DNA of 64,000 bases from Methylotenera versatilis 7 (GTDB lineage Bacteria > Pseudomonadota > Gammaproteobacteria > Burkholderiales > Methylophilaceae), in the NCBI RefSeq assembly GCF_000799165.1, contig NZ_JUGF01000002.1:310001-374000 (forward strand), given 5' to 3'. Below are positions 50,484-58,944 of the stretch, piece by piece (the first letter of the stretch is position 1; each line of letters begins with the position of its first letter). The position numbers and the translations under genes were made by a program. A model generated the notes under the pieces. The model searched no databases and was not told where the DNA came from. It saw nothing but the letters and a program-made list of their open reading frames with translations.

Positions 50484-50833
50484 AGTGAAGCTGGCCGATA
50501 AGCCGGGTTTTGTAGACTTTATCGCTAAAGTTGACAGTCATTCATCTAGGCGCACAATTACTTGTACGCTCAAGCTATCTACCCGCTGGCAGCGCGAGCC
50601 ACGCCCTATTTACTTGCGTAAAAATGCCAGCCTATTTGATATTGCTGCAGATGGAGGTTGCCGCGTTTCACCGTAACTAAATACGCTCGTCTCTGTGGCC
50701 CTATTCCTCGCCTTATATTCTGTGGCTTTCACCACAAAAATTTCAACGTACGGCCGTTAGCCGTCATCTCGCCCTATGCAGCCCGGACTTTCCTCCCCTC
50801 ACTTTCGTGAGCGGCGACTGTCTGGCCAGCTTC
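50484..50833 (-). ncRNA. rnpB: RNase P RNA, bacterial class A
   Basis: Catalytic RNA that removes the 5' leader of pre-tRNAs. The minus strand begins GAAGCTGGCCAGACAGTCGC and then has GGGGAGGAAAGTCCGGGCT (the P4 strand), TAGGGC, the central variable helices, AAATAGGG, GGTAGATAGCTTGAG, CCTAGATGAATGACTGTC and finally AACCCGGCTTATCGGCCAGC. The last block pairs with the 5' end as in E. coli M1 RNA. The ends are placed by this alignment. The length of about 350 bases is normal. The gene sits between pyrC and mraZ, as in other betaproteobacteria. The plus-strand open frame over it is meaningless. Confidence 0.96.
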
Positions 50834-50839
50834 ATCGTT

Positions 50840-50848
50840 ATTTTAACA
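50840..50848 (-). promoter_or_regulatory. Extended -10 promoter of rnpB
   Basis: TG-T-TAAAAT on the minus strand, with the -10 hexamer at 50845-50840 and six bases before the RNA 5' end at 50833. No good -35 is visible, as often with extended -10 promoters. It lies in the 29-base gap after pyrC. Confidence 0.6.
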
Positions 50849-50862
50849 TGCTGAGACAGTTA

Positions 50863-51924
50863 TTATTTCTGTAATTTCCATTGCAAGATTTGCCCAGCTC
50901 TCAAAGGCACCAGAACATCTCCATCAACATAAGGCAAGTTCTCAGGCACTTTCCAGCTTTCTTTCACCAGCGTGACTTGCTCAGAATTACGTGGCAAACC
51001 GTAGAAATCAGCACCATAAAAGCTGGCAAAACCTTCTAATTTATCTAACGCATTTGCATTCTCAAACACTTCCGCATACAACTCAATTGCTGTATGTGCC
51101 GTATACATGCCAGCACAACCACAGGCGGCTTCTTTAGTAAGTTTTGCGTGCGGCGCGCTATCTGTTCCTAAGAAAAACTTGGCATTACCAGAAGTTGCTG
51201 CTTTCACTAAAGCCACACGATGCTCTTCACGCTTTAAGATTGGTAAGCAATAGTGGTGCGGCTGGATACCGCCTTTAAACATGTCATTGCGATTCATCAA
51301 CAAATGGTGCGCGGTGACGGTTGCAGCAACATTATTCGGAGCTTCCATCACAAAGTCTGCCGCATCTTTAGTGGTGATGTGCTCAAACACAATTTTTAAT
51401 GCTGGAAATTTTTTGAGCAAGGGAATCATGTTGCGCTCAATGAACACACGTTCGCGATCAAACACATCAACATCGCCATCAGTCACTTCAGCATGCGCCA
51501 ACAAAGGTACGCCCAGCTTTTCCATCGCCTCAAGCGCTTTTACGCAATGACCTAGATTTGTGACACCTGAATCTGAATTAGTAGTCGCGCCCGCTGGGTA
51601 AAGCTTCACACCATGCACAACCCCACTGGCTTTAGCCAAGGCAATCTCTTCAGCCGAAGTATTATCCGTCAGATACAAAGTCATCAATGGCTCAAAGCAC
51701 GCACCCTTTGGCAACGCATCTAAAATACGTTGCCTATAGATGATTGCCAATTCAGTTGTTGTCACTGGTGGCCGCAGATTAGGCATCACAATGGCGCGAG
51801 CGAATTGTTTCGCGGTGTCGGGCAGCACTGCTTTTAGGGCTGCACCATCTCTCAAATGCAAATGCCAATCGTCTGGGCGCGTGATTGTTAAACTTGTTTG
51901 GGTTAATGTGTGTGGATGAGTCAT
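50863..51924 (-). CDS. pyrC: Dihydroorotase (class II, PyrC type)
   Basis: Zinc enzyme cyclising carbamoyl aspartate in pyrimidine synthesis. The 353 residues include the metal-binding [19 protein letters not shown], the carboxylated lysine in [36 protein letters not shown] and GTDSAPHAK. It starts close to rsmI (15 bases). Confidence 0.97.
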   Translation of the reverse strand: MTHPHTLTQTSLTITRPDDWHLHLRDGAALKAVLPDTAKQFARAIVMPNLRPPVTTTELAIIYRQRILDALPKGACFEPLMTLYLTDNTSAEEIALAKASGVVHGVKLYPAGATTNSDSGVTNLGHCVKALEAMEKLGVPLLAHAEVTDGDVDVFDRERVFIERNMIPLLKKFPALKIVFEHITTKDAADFVMEAPNNVAATVTAHHLLMNRNDMFKGGIQPHHYCLPILKREEHRVALVKAATSGNAKFFLGTDSAPHAKLTKEAACGCAGMYTAHTAIELYAEVFENANALDKLEGFASFYGADFYGLPRNSEQVTLVKESWKVPENLPYVDGDVLVPLRAGQILQWKLQK

Positions 51925-51939
51925 TTTATGGCGATTCTT

Positions 51940-52797
51940 TTATTGAGCATTTTTTAGAGTAAGGGCGAATTCGTACAAATAATTTTTCTTTTCGTTGGTG
52001 ATTTCGGCGGTCAGTTTTACTGCTTGTTTGAGTGGTAAATCCACCAATAATAATTTTAATATGCGCACAACTTCTTCTGAGAACTCTTCAGCCTCCCTTA
52101 CCGCAGCCGCTTCAACTAAAAGCACGAACTCGCCACGCTGCTGGTTCGTATCAGCTTGCAGCCAGGTTACCGCATCCACCAAATCACAGCTATAAATTGT
52201 CTCAAAAGTTTTAGTCAGTTCACGCGCAAAAGTAACACGGCGTTCTGCACCTAATACAGTCGCCATATCCGCGATACTTTCCACAATTCTGTGTGGCGCC
52301 TCATAAAACACCAAGGTTACTGTTTGTGTTTTCAGAACTTCTAAAGATTTGCGCCTTGCTGCGCCGCTGGCAGGCAAGAAGCCGTAAAATAAAAAACCAT
52401 TTTGAGTAATACCTGAAACGGACAATGCAGCAATCACCGCGCTCACGCCAGGAATAGGTACAACTTTAATACCCGCTTTTCGCACAAAATCAACAACTAC
52501 CGCACCCGGATCGCTAATACCGGGTGTACCAGCATCCGTCACCAAGGCAATGTTTGCGCCCGCTTTTAGTTGCGTTAATAATTTTTCAGCCGATTGATGC
52601 TCATTATGTTCATGCACGGCAATGAGTTTTTTTGAGATGCCAAAATGTGACAGCAAGCCCGACGTATGACGCGTATCCTCCGCCGCAATCGCATCTACCA
52701 CTTTTAGCGTTTCTAGCGCACGCAGGGTAATGTCACCCAAATTGCCGATTGGCGTTGCCACCACATATAATGTACCGGTTGCTTTTAAATCATTCAT
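51940..52797 (-). CDS. rsmI: 16S rRNA (cytidine1402-2'-O)-methyltransferase
   Basis: Tetrapyrrole-methylase-fold enzyme that methylates the ribose of C1402. The 285 residues carry GTLYVVATPIGNLGDIT, AAEDTRHTSGLLSHFGI, VTDAGTPGISDPGA and FYEAPHRIVESI, the standard order. It is divergent from yraN, the usual neighbour. With rsmH it accounts for both modifications of C1402 in this window. Confidence 0.97.
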   Translation of the reverse strand: MNDLKATGTLYVVATPIGNLGDITLRALETLKVVDAIAAEDTRHTSGLLSHFGISKKLIAVHEHNEHQSAEKLLTQLKAGANIALVTDAGTPGISDPGAVVVDFVRKAGIKVVPIPGVSAVIAALSVSGITQNGFLFYGFLPASGAARRKSLEVLKTQTVTLVFYEAPHRIVESIADMATVLGAERRVTFARELTKTFETIYSCDLVDAVTWLQADTNQQRGEFVLLVEAAAVREAEEFSEEVVRILKLLLVDLPLKQAVKLTAEITNEKKNYLYEFALTLKNAQ

Positions 52798-52894
52798 TCT
52801 GTAATTTTAAGCCAAAGCTATGCTTAAAATATTAAAAATATAGTGCACTTAATAAATATATCGCACCCAAAAATAAACTGCTCCATCTAAATTT

Positions 52895-53248
52895 ATGAAA
52901 ATGAATCAAAACAATGCGGGGCTTGAAGCAGAAAAATTAGCTGCAACTTTTTTAATGAATCATGGACTTAAAATGGTAATGCAAAATTATCACTGCCGTT
53001 TTGGCGAGATTGACTTGATTATGATGGACGCCAAAACGCTGGTTTTTATTGAGGTGCGTCTACGAAGTAACCAGCAGTTTGGTGATGCTGGCACTAGCAT
53101 CACCGCACAAAAAAAGCAGAAATTAATCTTAACCGCACAACATTATTTACAAACACACGGCGAAAGACAATGCCGTTTCGATGCAATTTTAATGTCCAAA
53201 GTTGACTTAGCACACATCGAATGGGTGCGTAATGCTTTTGACGCATAA
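52895..53248 (+). CDS. yraN: YraN family (UPF0102) nuclease-fold protein
   Basis: A 117-residue protein of the UPF0102 family with a restriction-endonuclease-like fold. The core is AGLEAEKLAATFLMNHGLKMVMQNYHCRFGEIDLIMMD, then TLVFIEVRLRSNQQFGDAGTSI, containing the E-D-ExR residues of the fold. The cellular function is unclear. It is divergent from rsmI and 44 bases before the dolP-like gene. In E. coli diaA lies between these two; here it does not. Confidence 0.93.
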   Translation: MKMNQNNAGLEAEKLAATFLMNHGLKMVMQNYHCRFGEIDLIMMDAKTLVFIEVRLRSNQQFGDAGTSITAQKKQKLILTAQHYLQTHGERQCRFDAILMSKVDLAHIEWVRNAFDA

Positions 53249-53292
53249 AGGGCGTATGATTCGCAAAAATTAACCGTTATTTGGAGTATGCA

Positions 53293-53862
53293 ATGAATAT
53301 AGCAACTAAACTTTTTCTAACTACCGCATTTGTGAGCCAATTGGCAGCCTGCGTGCCTATCGCTATTGGTGGCGCTGCCGCTGGCGGCGCAGTTGCATCG
53401 GATAGACGCACTTCAGGATTTTTTGTTGAAGATGAAGGTATCGAGCTTAAAGCAGTAAAAAAAATGGAAAGCAATTTAGGTGAACAATCACATGTTAACG
53501 TGACGAGCTACAACCGTAACGTGTTGCTAACAGGTGAAGTGCCGGATGCAGAACGCTTGGCTAAGGCAGAGTCTCTATTAAAAGAAATTGAAAATATTCG
53601 CACAGTGACCAATGAAATTGTTATAGCGCCTAAAAGCACGATTGGGTCGCGCAGCAATGATACTTTTATCACCTCTAAAATTAAGACAAAATTTATCACT
53701 GAAAATAAATTTCCCGCCAACTACGTTAAAGTAGTTACCGAAAATGGCGTGGTTTACTTATTAGGGCTAGTCAATCAGGCTGAAGCAGATGCGGCCGTAG
53801 AAATTGCACGTAACACTGACGGCGTCAGTAAAGTCGTCAAAGTATTTGAATATATTAATTAA
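53293..53862 (+). CDS. dolP: Dual-BON-domain outer-membrane lipoprotein (DolP-like)
   Basis: Lipoprotein that helps maintain outer-membrane integrity. From the ATG at 53293 it is 189 residues, with GGAG at proper distance. The signal peptide ends in the lipobox LAAC, followed by a Gly/Ala stretch. Two BON domains follow, one around NVTSYNRNVLLTGEVPDAERLAKAE, the second around VKVVTENGVVYLLGLVNQAEADAAVEIARNTDGVSKVVKV. The frame starts four codons earlier, but that start lacks a ribosome-binding site. Confidence 0.9.
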   Translation: MNIATKLFLTTAFVSQLAACVPIAIGGAAAGGAVASDRRTSGFFVEDEGIELKAVKKMESNLGEQSHVNVTSYNRNVLLTGEVPDAERLAKAESLLKEIENIRTVTNEIVIAPKSTIGSRSNDTFITSKIKTKFITENKFPANYVKVVTENGVVYLLGLVNQAEADAAVEIARNTDGVSKVVKVFEYIN

Positions 53863-53886
53863 CTAAAAATTTAAAGCAGCTGAAAA

Positions 53887-54186
53887 ATGACTAAAAAAGC
53901 AGTAGAAATTATTATTGAAGGCCTGACGCGTGCCGGCAAACCATTCCGGCCCAGCGATTGGGTAGATAGAACTTGTAGCACCTACGCCAGCTTTGGACCG
54001 AATAAAAAACTGGTGTACTCGCCCTATTTAAAACCAAAAGTAATGAATGGTGTACGCTGTCTGGCAGTGGATATGCGCTTAAAAGATAGCAGCCCAGAAG
54101 GTTTCGCACAGTTGATGCAGTTTGCCGATGAAAATCAGCTCAATATTTTAGATGCGGATGGAAATAGCATTACAGCACCAGTTTAA
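53887..54186 (+). CDS. DUF3579 protein
   Basis: A 99-residue soluble protein matching the DUF3579 pattern of betaproteobacteria: IIIEGLTRAGKPFRPSDWVDR, then YSPYLKPKVMNGVRCLAVD and FAQLMQFADENQLNIL. The function is unknown. It follows the dolP-like gene by 24 bases and is probably co-transcribed with it. It is convergent with the TlpA-like gene. Confidence 0.82.
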   Translation: MTKKAVEIIIEGLTRAGKPFRPSDWVDRTCSTYASFGPNKKLVYSPYLKPKVMNGVRCLAVDMRLKDSSPEGFAQLMQFADENQLNILDADGNSITAPV

Positions 54187-54221
54187 ATAAATACTTTTTT
54201 AAAATGTTGCCCGCATTTTCG

Positions 54222-54722
54222 TTAATGCTTTTTTAAAGTCTCATTTGCAATAAAATCTTCAAGATAAGCTTTCGTGACCAACCCGCGCTTAGTTCTAACC
54301 AAAACACCGCGTGGGTTGTAAATAAAAGTTGTTGGCATCACCTCTGCACTGCCAATTTGCCTGATAACATCATCGTCACCCAGCACAATTGGATAAGATA
54401 TCAGCATATCATCCACATAATCGGCAACTTCTTTTGCATCCTGGTAATCAAACGAAACGCCCAGCAACATCACATCATTATTTTTACGGCTATCGTACAG
54501 CGCAACCAAATCAGGCACTTCTTCCAAACATGGCGGACACCATGTCGCCCAATAGTTCACAATCACCCATTTGCCTTTATATTGAGATAAAGCATGTTTT
54601 TTTCCGTTAGTATCGCTTAAGACAAAGCCCTTACCCTGCGAACGTTCTACGCTATAAACACTTAAACTCATGCCAAAGAAAGCAATCATTAATACAAACA
54701 AGAACGCTTTTTTGCCTAACAT
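54222..54722 (-). CDS. TlpA/ResA-like thiol-disulfide oxidoreductase
   Basis: Periplasmic, membrane-anchored thioredoxin-fold protein of 166 residues. An uncleaved or signal anchor MLGKKAFLFVLMIAFFGMSL is followed by WATWCPPCLEEVPDLV with the CPPC active site and the cis-Pro segment AEVMPTTFIYNPRG. Such proteins reduce disulfides in cytochrome c maturation or protect the envelope. The ATG at 54722 is backed by a strong GGGAGG; a start four codons earlier is rejected. Confidence 0.88.
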   Translation of the reverse strand: MLGKKAFLFVLMIAFFGMSLSVYSVERSQGKGFVLSDTNGKKHALSQYKGKWVIVNYWATWCPPCLEEVPDLVALYDSRKNNDVMLLGVSFDYQDAKEVADYVDDMLISYPIVLGDDDVIRQIGSAEVMPTTFIYNPRGVLVRTKRGLVTKAYLEDFIANETLKKH

Positions 54723-54936
54723 TGTACCTCCCAATCCTAACCTATATAACTATCTATAAAATTCATTATTAACTTCTGCTCATTACATAAAAGCTAAAAA
54801 TCCTTCTTCTATTGACTCGCCTAATTTAAACATTTTTTCATTCAACGGCTGTTTTATACAAGCAATAAATTTTCAATTAAATTAAGGTGACAAATTGATC
54901 ATTAGCTTTTAATATAAAGCATTGTGTGGAGTTTAT

Positions 54937-56493
54937 ATGCCGATTAGTCTTAAGCTACCAAGTCTAGATAATAATCCAATTTTGTTGGCTGAAACTCGCG
55001 CTCACAAAATCAACGAATTCATACAAAACCTTCCTTTTGGCGACCCAATTCGCGCAGCGACTGATTTAATCGAAGAATTGCAGATTATTAACAGCCAAAA
55101 GGTCGCATTTACCAATCGCTTAAACGCGCTTGAGCTTTATCGCCCGGCAGCGATTCAAATCTATCAAGATTTAATCCCGCATTTCAGCCATGCGAACTTA
55201 CCTATTTCAAAAAACGAGCAAGCTTTTGCGAGTGCTGCCGAACAATTATGGCAGGAGTTCGCATTTGGTTATAAATTCGCACTGATCGACTTACAAAACA
55301 AAATCCTGAATTTGAATAGCAGCAAAACCACTGCGCTGGTAATTCAACGTGCCATCCATGCGTGCAAAGAAATCGCGCTGATTCACCATCTTACCTATGC
55401 CAGCACACCGATTGCCTTGTGGAGTGAACTACATCAACTTTATTACTGTGCGCTACAGCAATCTGCTGAAAATCTGCCAGTGGCCGAGCATTACACTAGT
55501 GCCAATGCAAGCTCTGTCAATTTAATTTACACACAAATCTTGCTGCTCAATTTGGCAAATCCGCAACATTTAGCCAATCAAGACATCATTAAAGTTGACG
55601 TCTATTTAGGCAGTATCGCACATCAAGCAGAATTAAGACCGCTAGGTTTTATCGAAAATCCAACCGGTGTATTTTTAATATCATTAAGTGGTAATAAACC
55701 ACCAACTGCTTTTGTTAAAAATAAAGCCATCCCTGATGGAAGCACCGACATTCTGCTGATTACTGTGAATTTAGCCAGACAGATCCATCAGCACATTAAA
55801 TTATTGCAAGAAGGCATTACGCCTAACGATGGCAGCATGCCGAGCAATGCCATTGAAAGTCATTTTGAAGACTTACTGGCATACCTGATTAAACAATATG
55901 GCAGAACACCACAACGCTTATTCTCACGAAGCAAAAAAAGTGATGGTGTAGAACTAAGTATTGGCATCAATACCACGCATCATTTAATTAGTGAGGCAGG
56001 ATCGCCTTTTAATAGCCGCCAAGGCATAAGCGGCTTGGGTACCAATGGCACTTACAAGCCTTCGCGCTGGCAGATTTTAAATGTCAGCGCAGGTGGCTAT
56101 GCACTGCGTAAATTCAACTCTTCTCAGGCAACCGCACAAATTGGCGATGTCGTCGCGATGAAAGATAACAGTACAAAAACCTGGGAACTCGCCGTGCTAC
56201 GCTGGGCCAGTGTAAACGAATTAAAACAATTAGATGTTGGCTTGCAACTTATTTCTCCCAGCGCTTCGGCTGTGAGCGTTAGAGCAGACAATAGCGCACT
56301 AGAAAGTGAAGCATTATTATTGCCTGAATTGCCTGCATTAAAACAACCTGCAAGCATCATTCTTTCTGTTGGGTTATGCAAGGTAGGTAGTACGCTAGAA
56401 CTTCACCACAACAATACGTTAAGTCACGTGCTAACGACCAAGTTGGTAGAACGTACTGCGAGTTTTGAACGTTTTCAATACAGCTTGATATAA
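54937..56493 (+). CDS. Large protein of unknown function with a PilZ-like C-terminus
   Basis: A 518-residue cytoplasmic protein I do not recognise by name. Residues 1 to about 300 are helical and without known motifs; a region near residues 200-240 reads VNLIYTQILLLNLANPQHLANQDI. In the last 200 residues R327-L-F-S-R331 and N382-V-S-A-G-G387 correspond to the RxxxR and [D/N]xSxGG signatures of c-di-GMP-binding PilZ domains, but they are about 50 residues apart, more than usual, and the domain has an inserted stretch. The ATG at 54937 is preceded by GGAG. It is upstream of trxA and rho. Confidence 0.6.
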   Translation: MPISLKLPSLDNNPILLAETRAHKINEFIQNLPFGDPIRAATDLIEELQIINSQKVAFTNRLNALELYRPAAIQIYQDLIPHFSHANLPISKNEQAFASAAEQLWQEFAFGYKFALIDLQNKILNLNSSKTTALVIQRAIHACKEIALIHHLTYASTPIALWSELHQLYYCALQQSAENLPVAEHYTSANASSVNLIYTQILLLNLANPQHLANQDIIKVDVYLGSIAHQAELRPLGFIENPTGVFLISLSGNKPPTAFVKNKAIPDGSTDILLITVNLARQIHQHIKLLQEGITPNDGSMPSNAIESHFEDLLAYLIKQYGRTPQRLFSRSKKSDGVELSIGINTTHHLISEAGSPFNSRQGISGLGTNGTYKPSRWQILNVSAGGYALRKFNSSQATAQIGDVVAMKDNSTKTWELAVLRWASVNELKQLDVGLQLISPSASAVSVRADNSALESEALLLPELPALKQPASIILSVGLCKVGSTLELHHNNTLSHVLTTKLVERTASFERFQYSLI

Positions 56494-56716
56494 ATCAATT
56501 ACTATTGTTATACTAGTGATATTGTTATTTTTAGTGACAATTTAGTCAGTACTGAATAAGCTATTTTCATCTCAACTTAATTAAAGTTTAACTAAATTTC
56601 TGTTAATTACTTGAAAATAGATTAAACGACGCTATTTAATTATCAAAGATAGCCATCATAATTTAAGTTATCGTACACTATTCAGTCAATCGTCAAATTT
56701 CTACACCGAGGCCACA
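56494..56716. promoter_or_regulatory. Upstream region of trxA with a candidate promoter
   Basis: AT-rich gap of about 220 bases. TTGAAA at 56611-56616 and TTTAAT at 56635-56640 are 18 bases apart and could form the trxA promoter. A CTATTTTC/GAAAATAG inverted repeat (56561-56568 and 56613-56620) overlaps its -35. Nothing else is supported. Confidence 0.35.
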
Positions 56717-57043
56717 ATGAGCGAACATATTACCCATTTAAGCGATGCTGCTTTTGAGCAAGAGGTATTGCAATCTCCCCTTCCCGTTTTAGTGGATTAT
56801 TGGGCAGAGTGGTGCGGACCTTGCAAAATGATTGCACCAATTTTGGATGATATCAGTAAAGAATATGCTGGCCGTTTGAAAGTCGCTAAATTAAATATTG
56901 ATGATAATCAGCAAACACCGCCGAAATACGGTATTCGCGGCATTCCAACTTTAATGTTATTTAAAAATGGCAATGTTGAAGCCACTAAAGTGGGCGCGCT
57001 ATCAAAATCTCAATTAACTGCATTTATTGATAGCAACATCTAA
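56717..57043 (+). CDS. trxA: Thioredoxin 1
   Basis: Cytoplasmic disulfide reductase of 108 residues. The active site is [13 protein letters not shown], the cis-Pro segment is [14 protein letters not shown], and the C-terminal [12 protein letters not shown] is typical. It precedes rho, as in many bacteria, but a strong terminator stands between them. Confidence 0.97.
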   Translation: MSEHITHLSDAAFEQEVLQSPLPVLVDYWAEWCGPCKMIAPILDDISKEYAGRLKVAKLNIDDNQQTPPKYGIRGIPTLMLFKNGNVEATKVGALSKSQLTAFIDSNI

Positions 57044-57064
57044 ATTATTAATCTTTTCCAATAG

Positions 57065-57105
57065 GTCTAGTTTCTACAAACCCAATCAGAAACTAGACAT
57101 TTTTT
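57065..57105 (+). terminator. Intrinsic terminator between trxA and rho
   Basis: GTCTAGTTTCT, 12-base loop, AGAAACTAGAC, then ATTTTTTT. The 11-bp perfect stem follows the trxA stop by 21 bases and indicates that rho has its own promoter or depends on readthrough. Confidence 0.87.
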
Positions 57106-57162
57106 TACCATCACACTTCATACAAACTATCCCTTAGTTAGTCACTTCTAGAGAGTTCTCTC

Positions 57163-58422
57163 ATGCATTTATCCGATTTAAAACACCTACCTGTCACCGA
57201 ACTTGTTGAAATGGCAATTACCAACGAAATTGACAATGCGAGCCGCATGCGCAAGCAAGATTTGATTTTCGCCATCCTAAAAAATAAAGCAAAAAAAGGC
57301 GACAGCATTTTTGGTGACGGCACATTAGAAGTACTACAAGATGGTTTTGGATTTTTACGCTCACCTGATACATCTTATTTAGCCGGGCCTGATGATATTT
57401 ACGTTTCCCCATCGCAAATTCGTCGTTTTAACCTACACACCGGCGATAGCATTCAAGGTGAGATTCGCACACCTAAAGATGGCGAGCGCTATTTTGCCTT
57501 GGTAAAAGTTGATGTCGTGAATGGTGAAGCGCCTGAAAATACCAAGCATAAAATTCTATTTGAAAACCTAACACCGCTTTTCCCAACAATTCCCCTGACA
57601 CTAGAACGTGATATTCGCGGCGAAGAAAATATCACTAGCCGCGTGATTGATATGATTGCGCCAATTGGTCGTGGTCAGCGCGGATTATTAGTCGCCAGCC
57701 CGAAAAGTGGCAAAACCGTCATGATGCAAAATATTGCGCATGCCATCACGGCCAACCATCCCGATGTTGTTCTCATTGTGTTACTGATTGACGAGCGCCC
57801 GGAAGAAGTGACTGAAATGACGCGCTCAGTAAAAGGTGAAGTAGTCGCTTCAACTTTTGATGAACCTGCAACGCGTCATGTGCAAGTTGCCGAAATGGTG
57901 TTAGAAAAGGCCAAACGCTTGGTTGAGCATAAAAAAGATGTAGTGATTTTACTGGACTCAATCACCCGCTTAGCGCGCGCATACAACACCGTAATACCTT
58001 CATCTGGTAAGGTGTTAACTGGCGGTGTGGATGCAAACGCACTGCAACGCCCTAAACGTTTCTTTGGCGCCGCGCGGAACATTGAAGAAGGCGGCTCATT
58101 AACCATTATCGCAACAGCCTTGGTAGATACCGGTTCGCGTATGGATGACGTGATTTACGAAGAGTTTAAAGGCACGGGCAACATGGAAATCCATCTTGAC
58201 CGCAAAATGGCCGAAAAACGCCTCTATCCAGCGATTAATGTTAATAAATCCGGCACACGTAAAGAAGAGTTACTCATCGAAAAAGACGTATTACAGAAAA
58301 TTTGGGTACTGCGTAAACTGCTTTATCCAATGGATGATTTAGAGGCGATGGAATTCTTGTTAGACAAAATCAAAGCCACTAAAAATAATGCTGACTTTTT
58401 TGACAGTATGCGTCGCGGCTAA
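57163..58422 (+). CDS. rho: Transcription termination factor Rho
   Basis: Hexameric RNA helicase that ends transcription. The 419 residues comprise an N-terminal helical domain ([18 protein letters not shown]), the RNA-binding cold-shock-like domain ([19 protein letters not shown]), and the ATPase with Walker A in [24 protein letters not shown] and [13 protein letters not shown]. No inserted domain is present. Confidence 0.98.
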   Translation: MHLSDLKHLPVTELVEMAITNEIDNASRMRKQDLIFAILKNKAKKGDSIFGDGTLEVLQDGFGFLRSPDTSYLAGPDDIYVSPSQIRRFNLHTGDSIQGEIRTPKDGERYFALVKVDVVNGEAPENTKHKILFENLTPLFPTIPLTLERDIRGEENITSRVIDMIAPIGRGQRGLLVASPKSGKTVMMQNIAHAITANHPDVVLIVLLIDERPEEVTEMTRSVKGEVVASTFDEPATRHVQVAEMVLEKAKRLVEHKKDVVILLDSITRLARAYNTVIPSSGKVLTGGVDANALQRPKRFFGAARNIEEGGSLTIIATALVDTGSRMDDVIYEEFKGTGNMEIHLDRKMAEKRLYPAINVNKSGTRKEELLIEKDVLQKIWVLRKLLYPMDDLEAMEFLLDKIKATKNNADFFDSMRRG

Positions 58423-58560
58423 TAGGTCTTTACAATAATTGCGCCTGAACATTCAACCTTGCGCATCAGTGCAAAAGTAAATATAATGCGCGTCTATTGC
58501 AATTTTAGTGCAAATTAATTACCGCCGTATCTTTCGGCAACCAAATAGTGAGGCTATATC

Positions 58561-58803
58561 ATGAAAGACGGAATTCATCCAGAATACAGAGAAGTGGTGT
58601 TTCAAGACATCGGCGCCGACTTCAGTTTTCTTACACGCTCAACCATTGCTACGCGTAACACCATCAAATGGACAGATGGTAAAGAATATCCACTGGTTAA
58701 AATTGAAGTTTCTTCAAAATCACACCCGTTCTACACTGGCAAACAAATGATTTTAGACACGGCTGGTCGTGTTGAGAAATTCAAACAAAAATACGGCATG
58801 TAA
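58561..58803 (+). CDS. rpmE2: Ribosomal protein bL31, type B (zinc-free form)
   Basis: An 80-residue bL31 paralogue. [16 protein letters not shown] matches the type B proteins, and the four zinc-binding cysteines of the type A form are absent. Type B proteins are often induced under zinc limitation; no Zur-like site was recognised upstream, and this may be the main bL31 of the organism. GTGAGG lies before the ATG. Confidence 0.93.
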   Translation: MKDGIHPEYREVVFQDIGADFSFLTRSTIATRNTIKWTDGKEYPLVKIEVSSKSHPFYTGKQMILDTAGRVEKFKQKYGM

Positions 58804-58821
58804 TTTACGTCTGTGTTTTGC

Positions 58822-58848
58822 AAAAAAGGCAGCTTGGCTGCCTTTTTT
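58822..58848 (+). terminator. Intrinsic terminator after rpmE2
   Basis: AAAAAAGGCAGC, 3-base loop, GCTGCCTTTTTT. A second hairpin with arms TTAATCGCT and AGCGATTAA follows at 58858-58884. Confidence 0.9.
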
Positions 58849-58944
58849 ATTTTCCGCTTAATCGCTCATTCCTTAAGCGATTAATTTAAGCCATGCAAAA
58901 TAAGCAGTGCTAAAATAAACAAATAAATTTAATAACGACAATCA

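Noticed and set aside
50437-50676. 79-codon plus-strand open frame
   Set aside because: It overlaps rnpB in antisense; the conserved RNase P RNA blocks explain the sequence.
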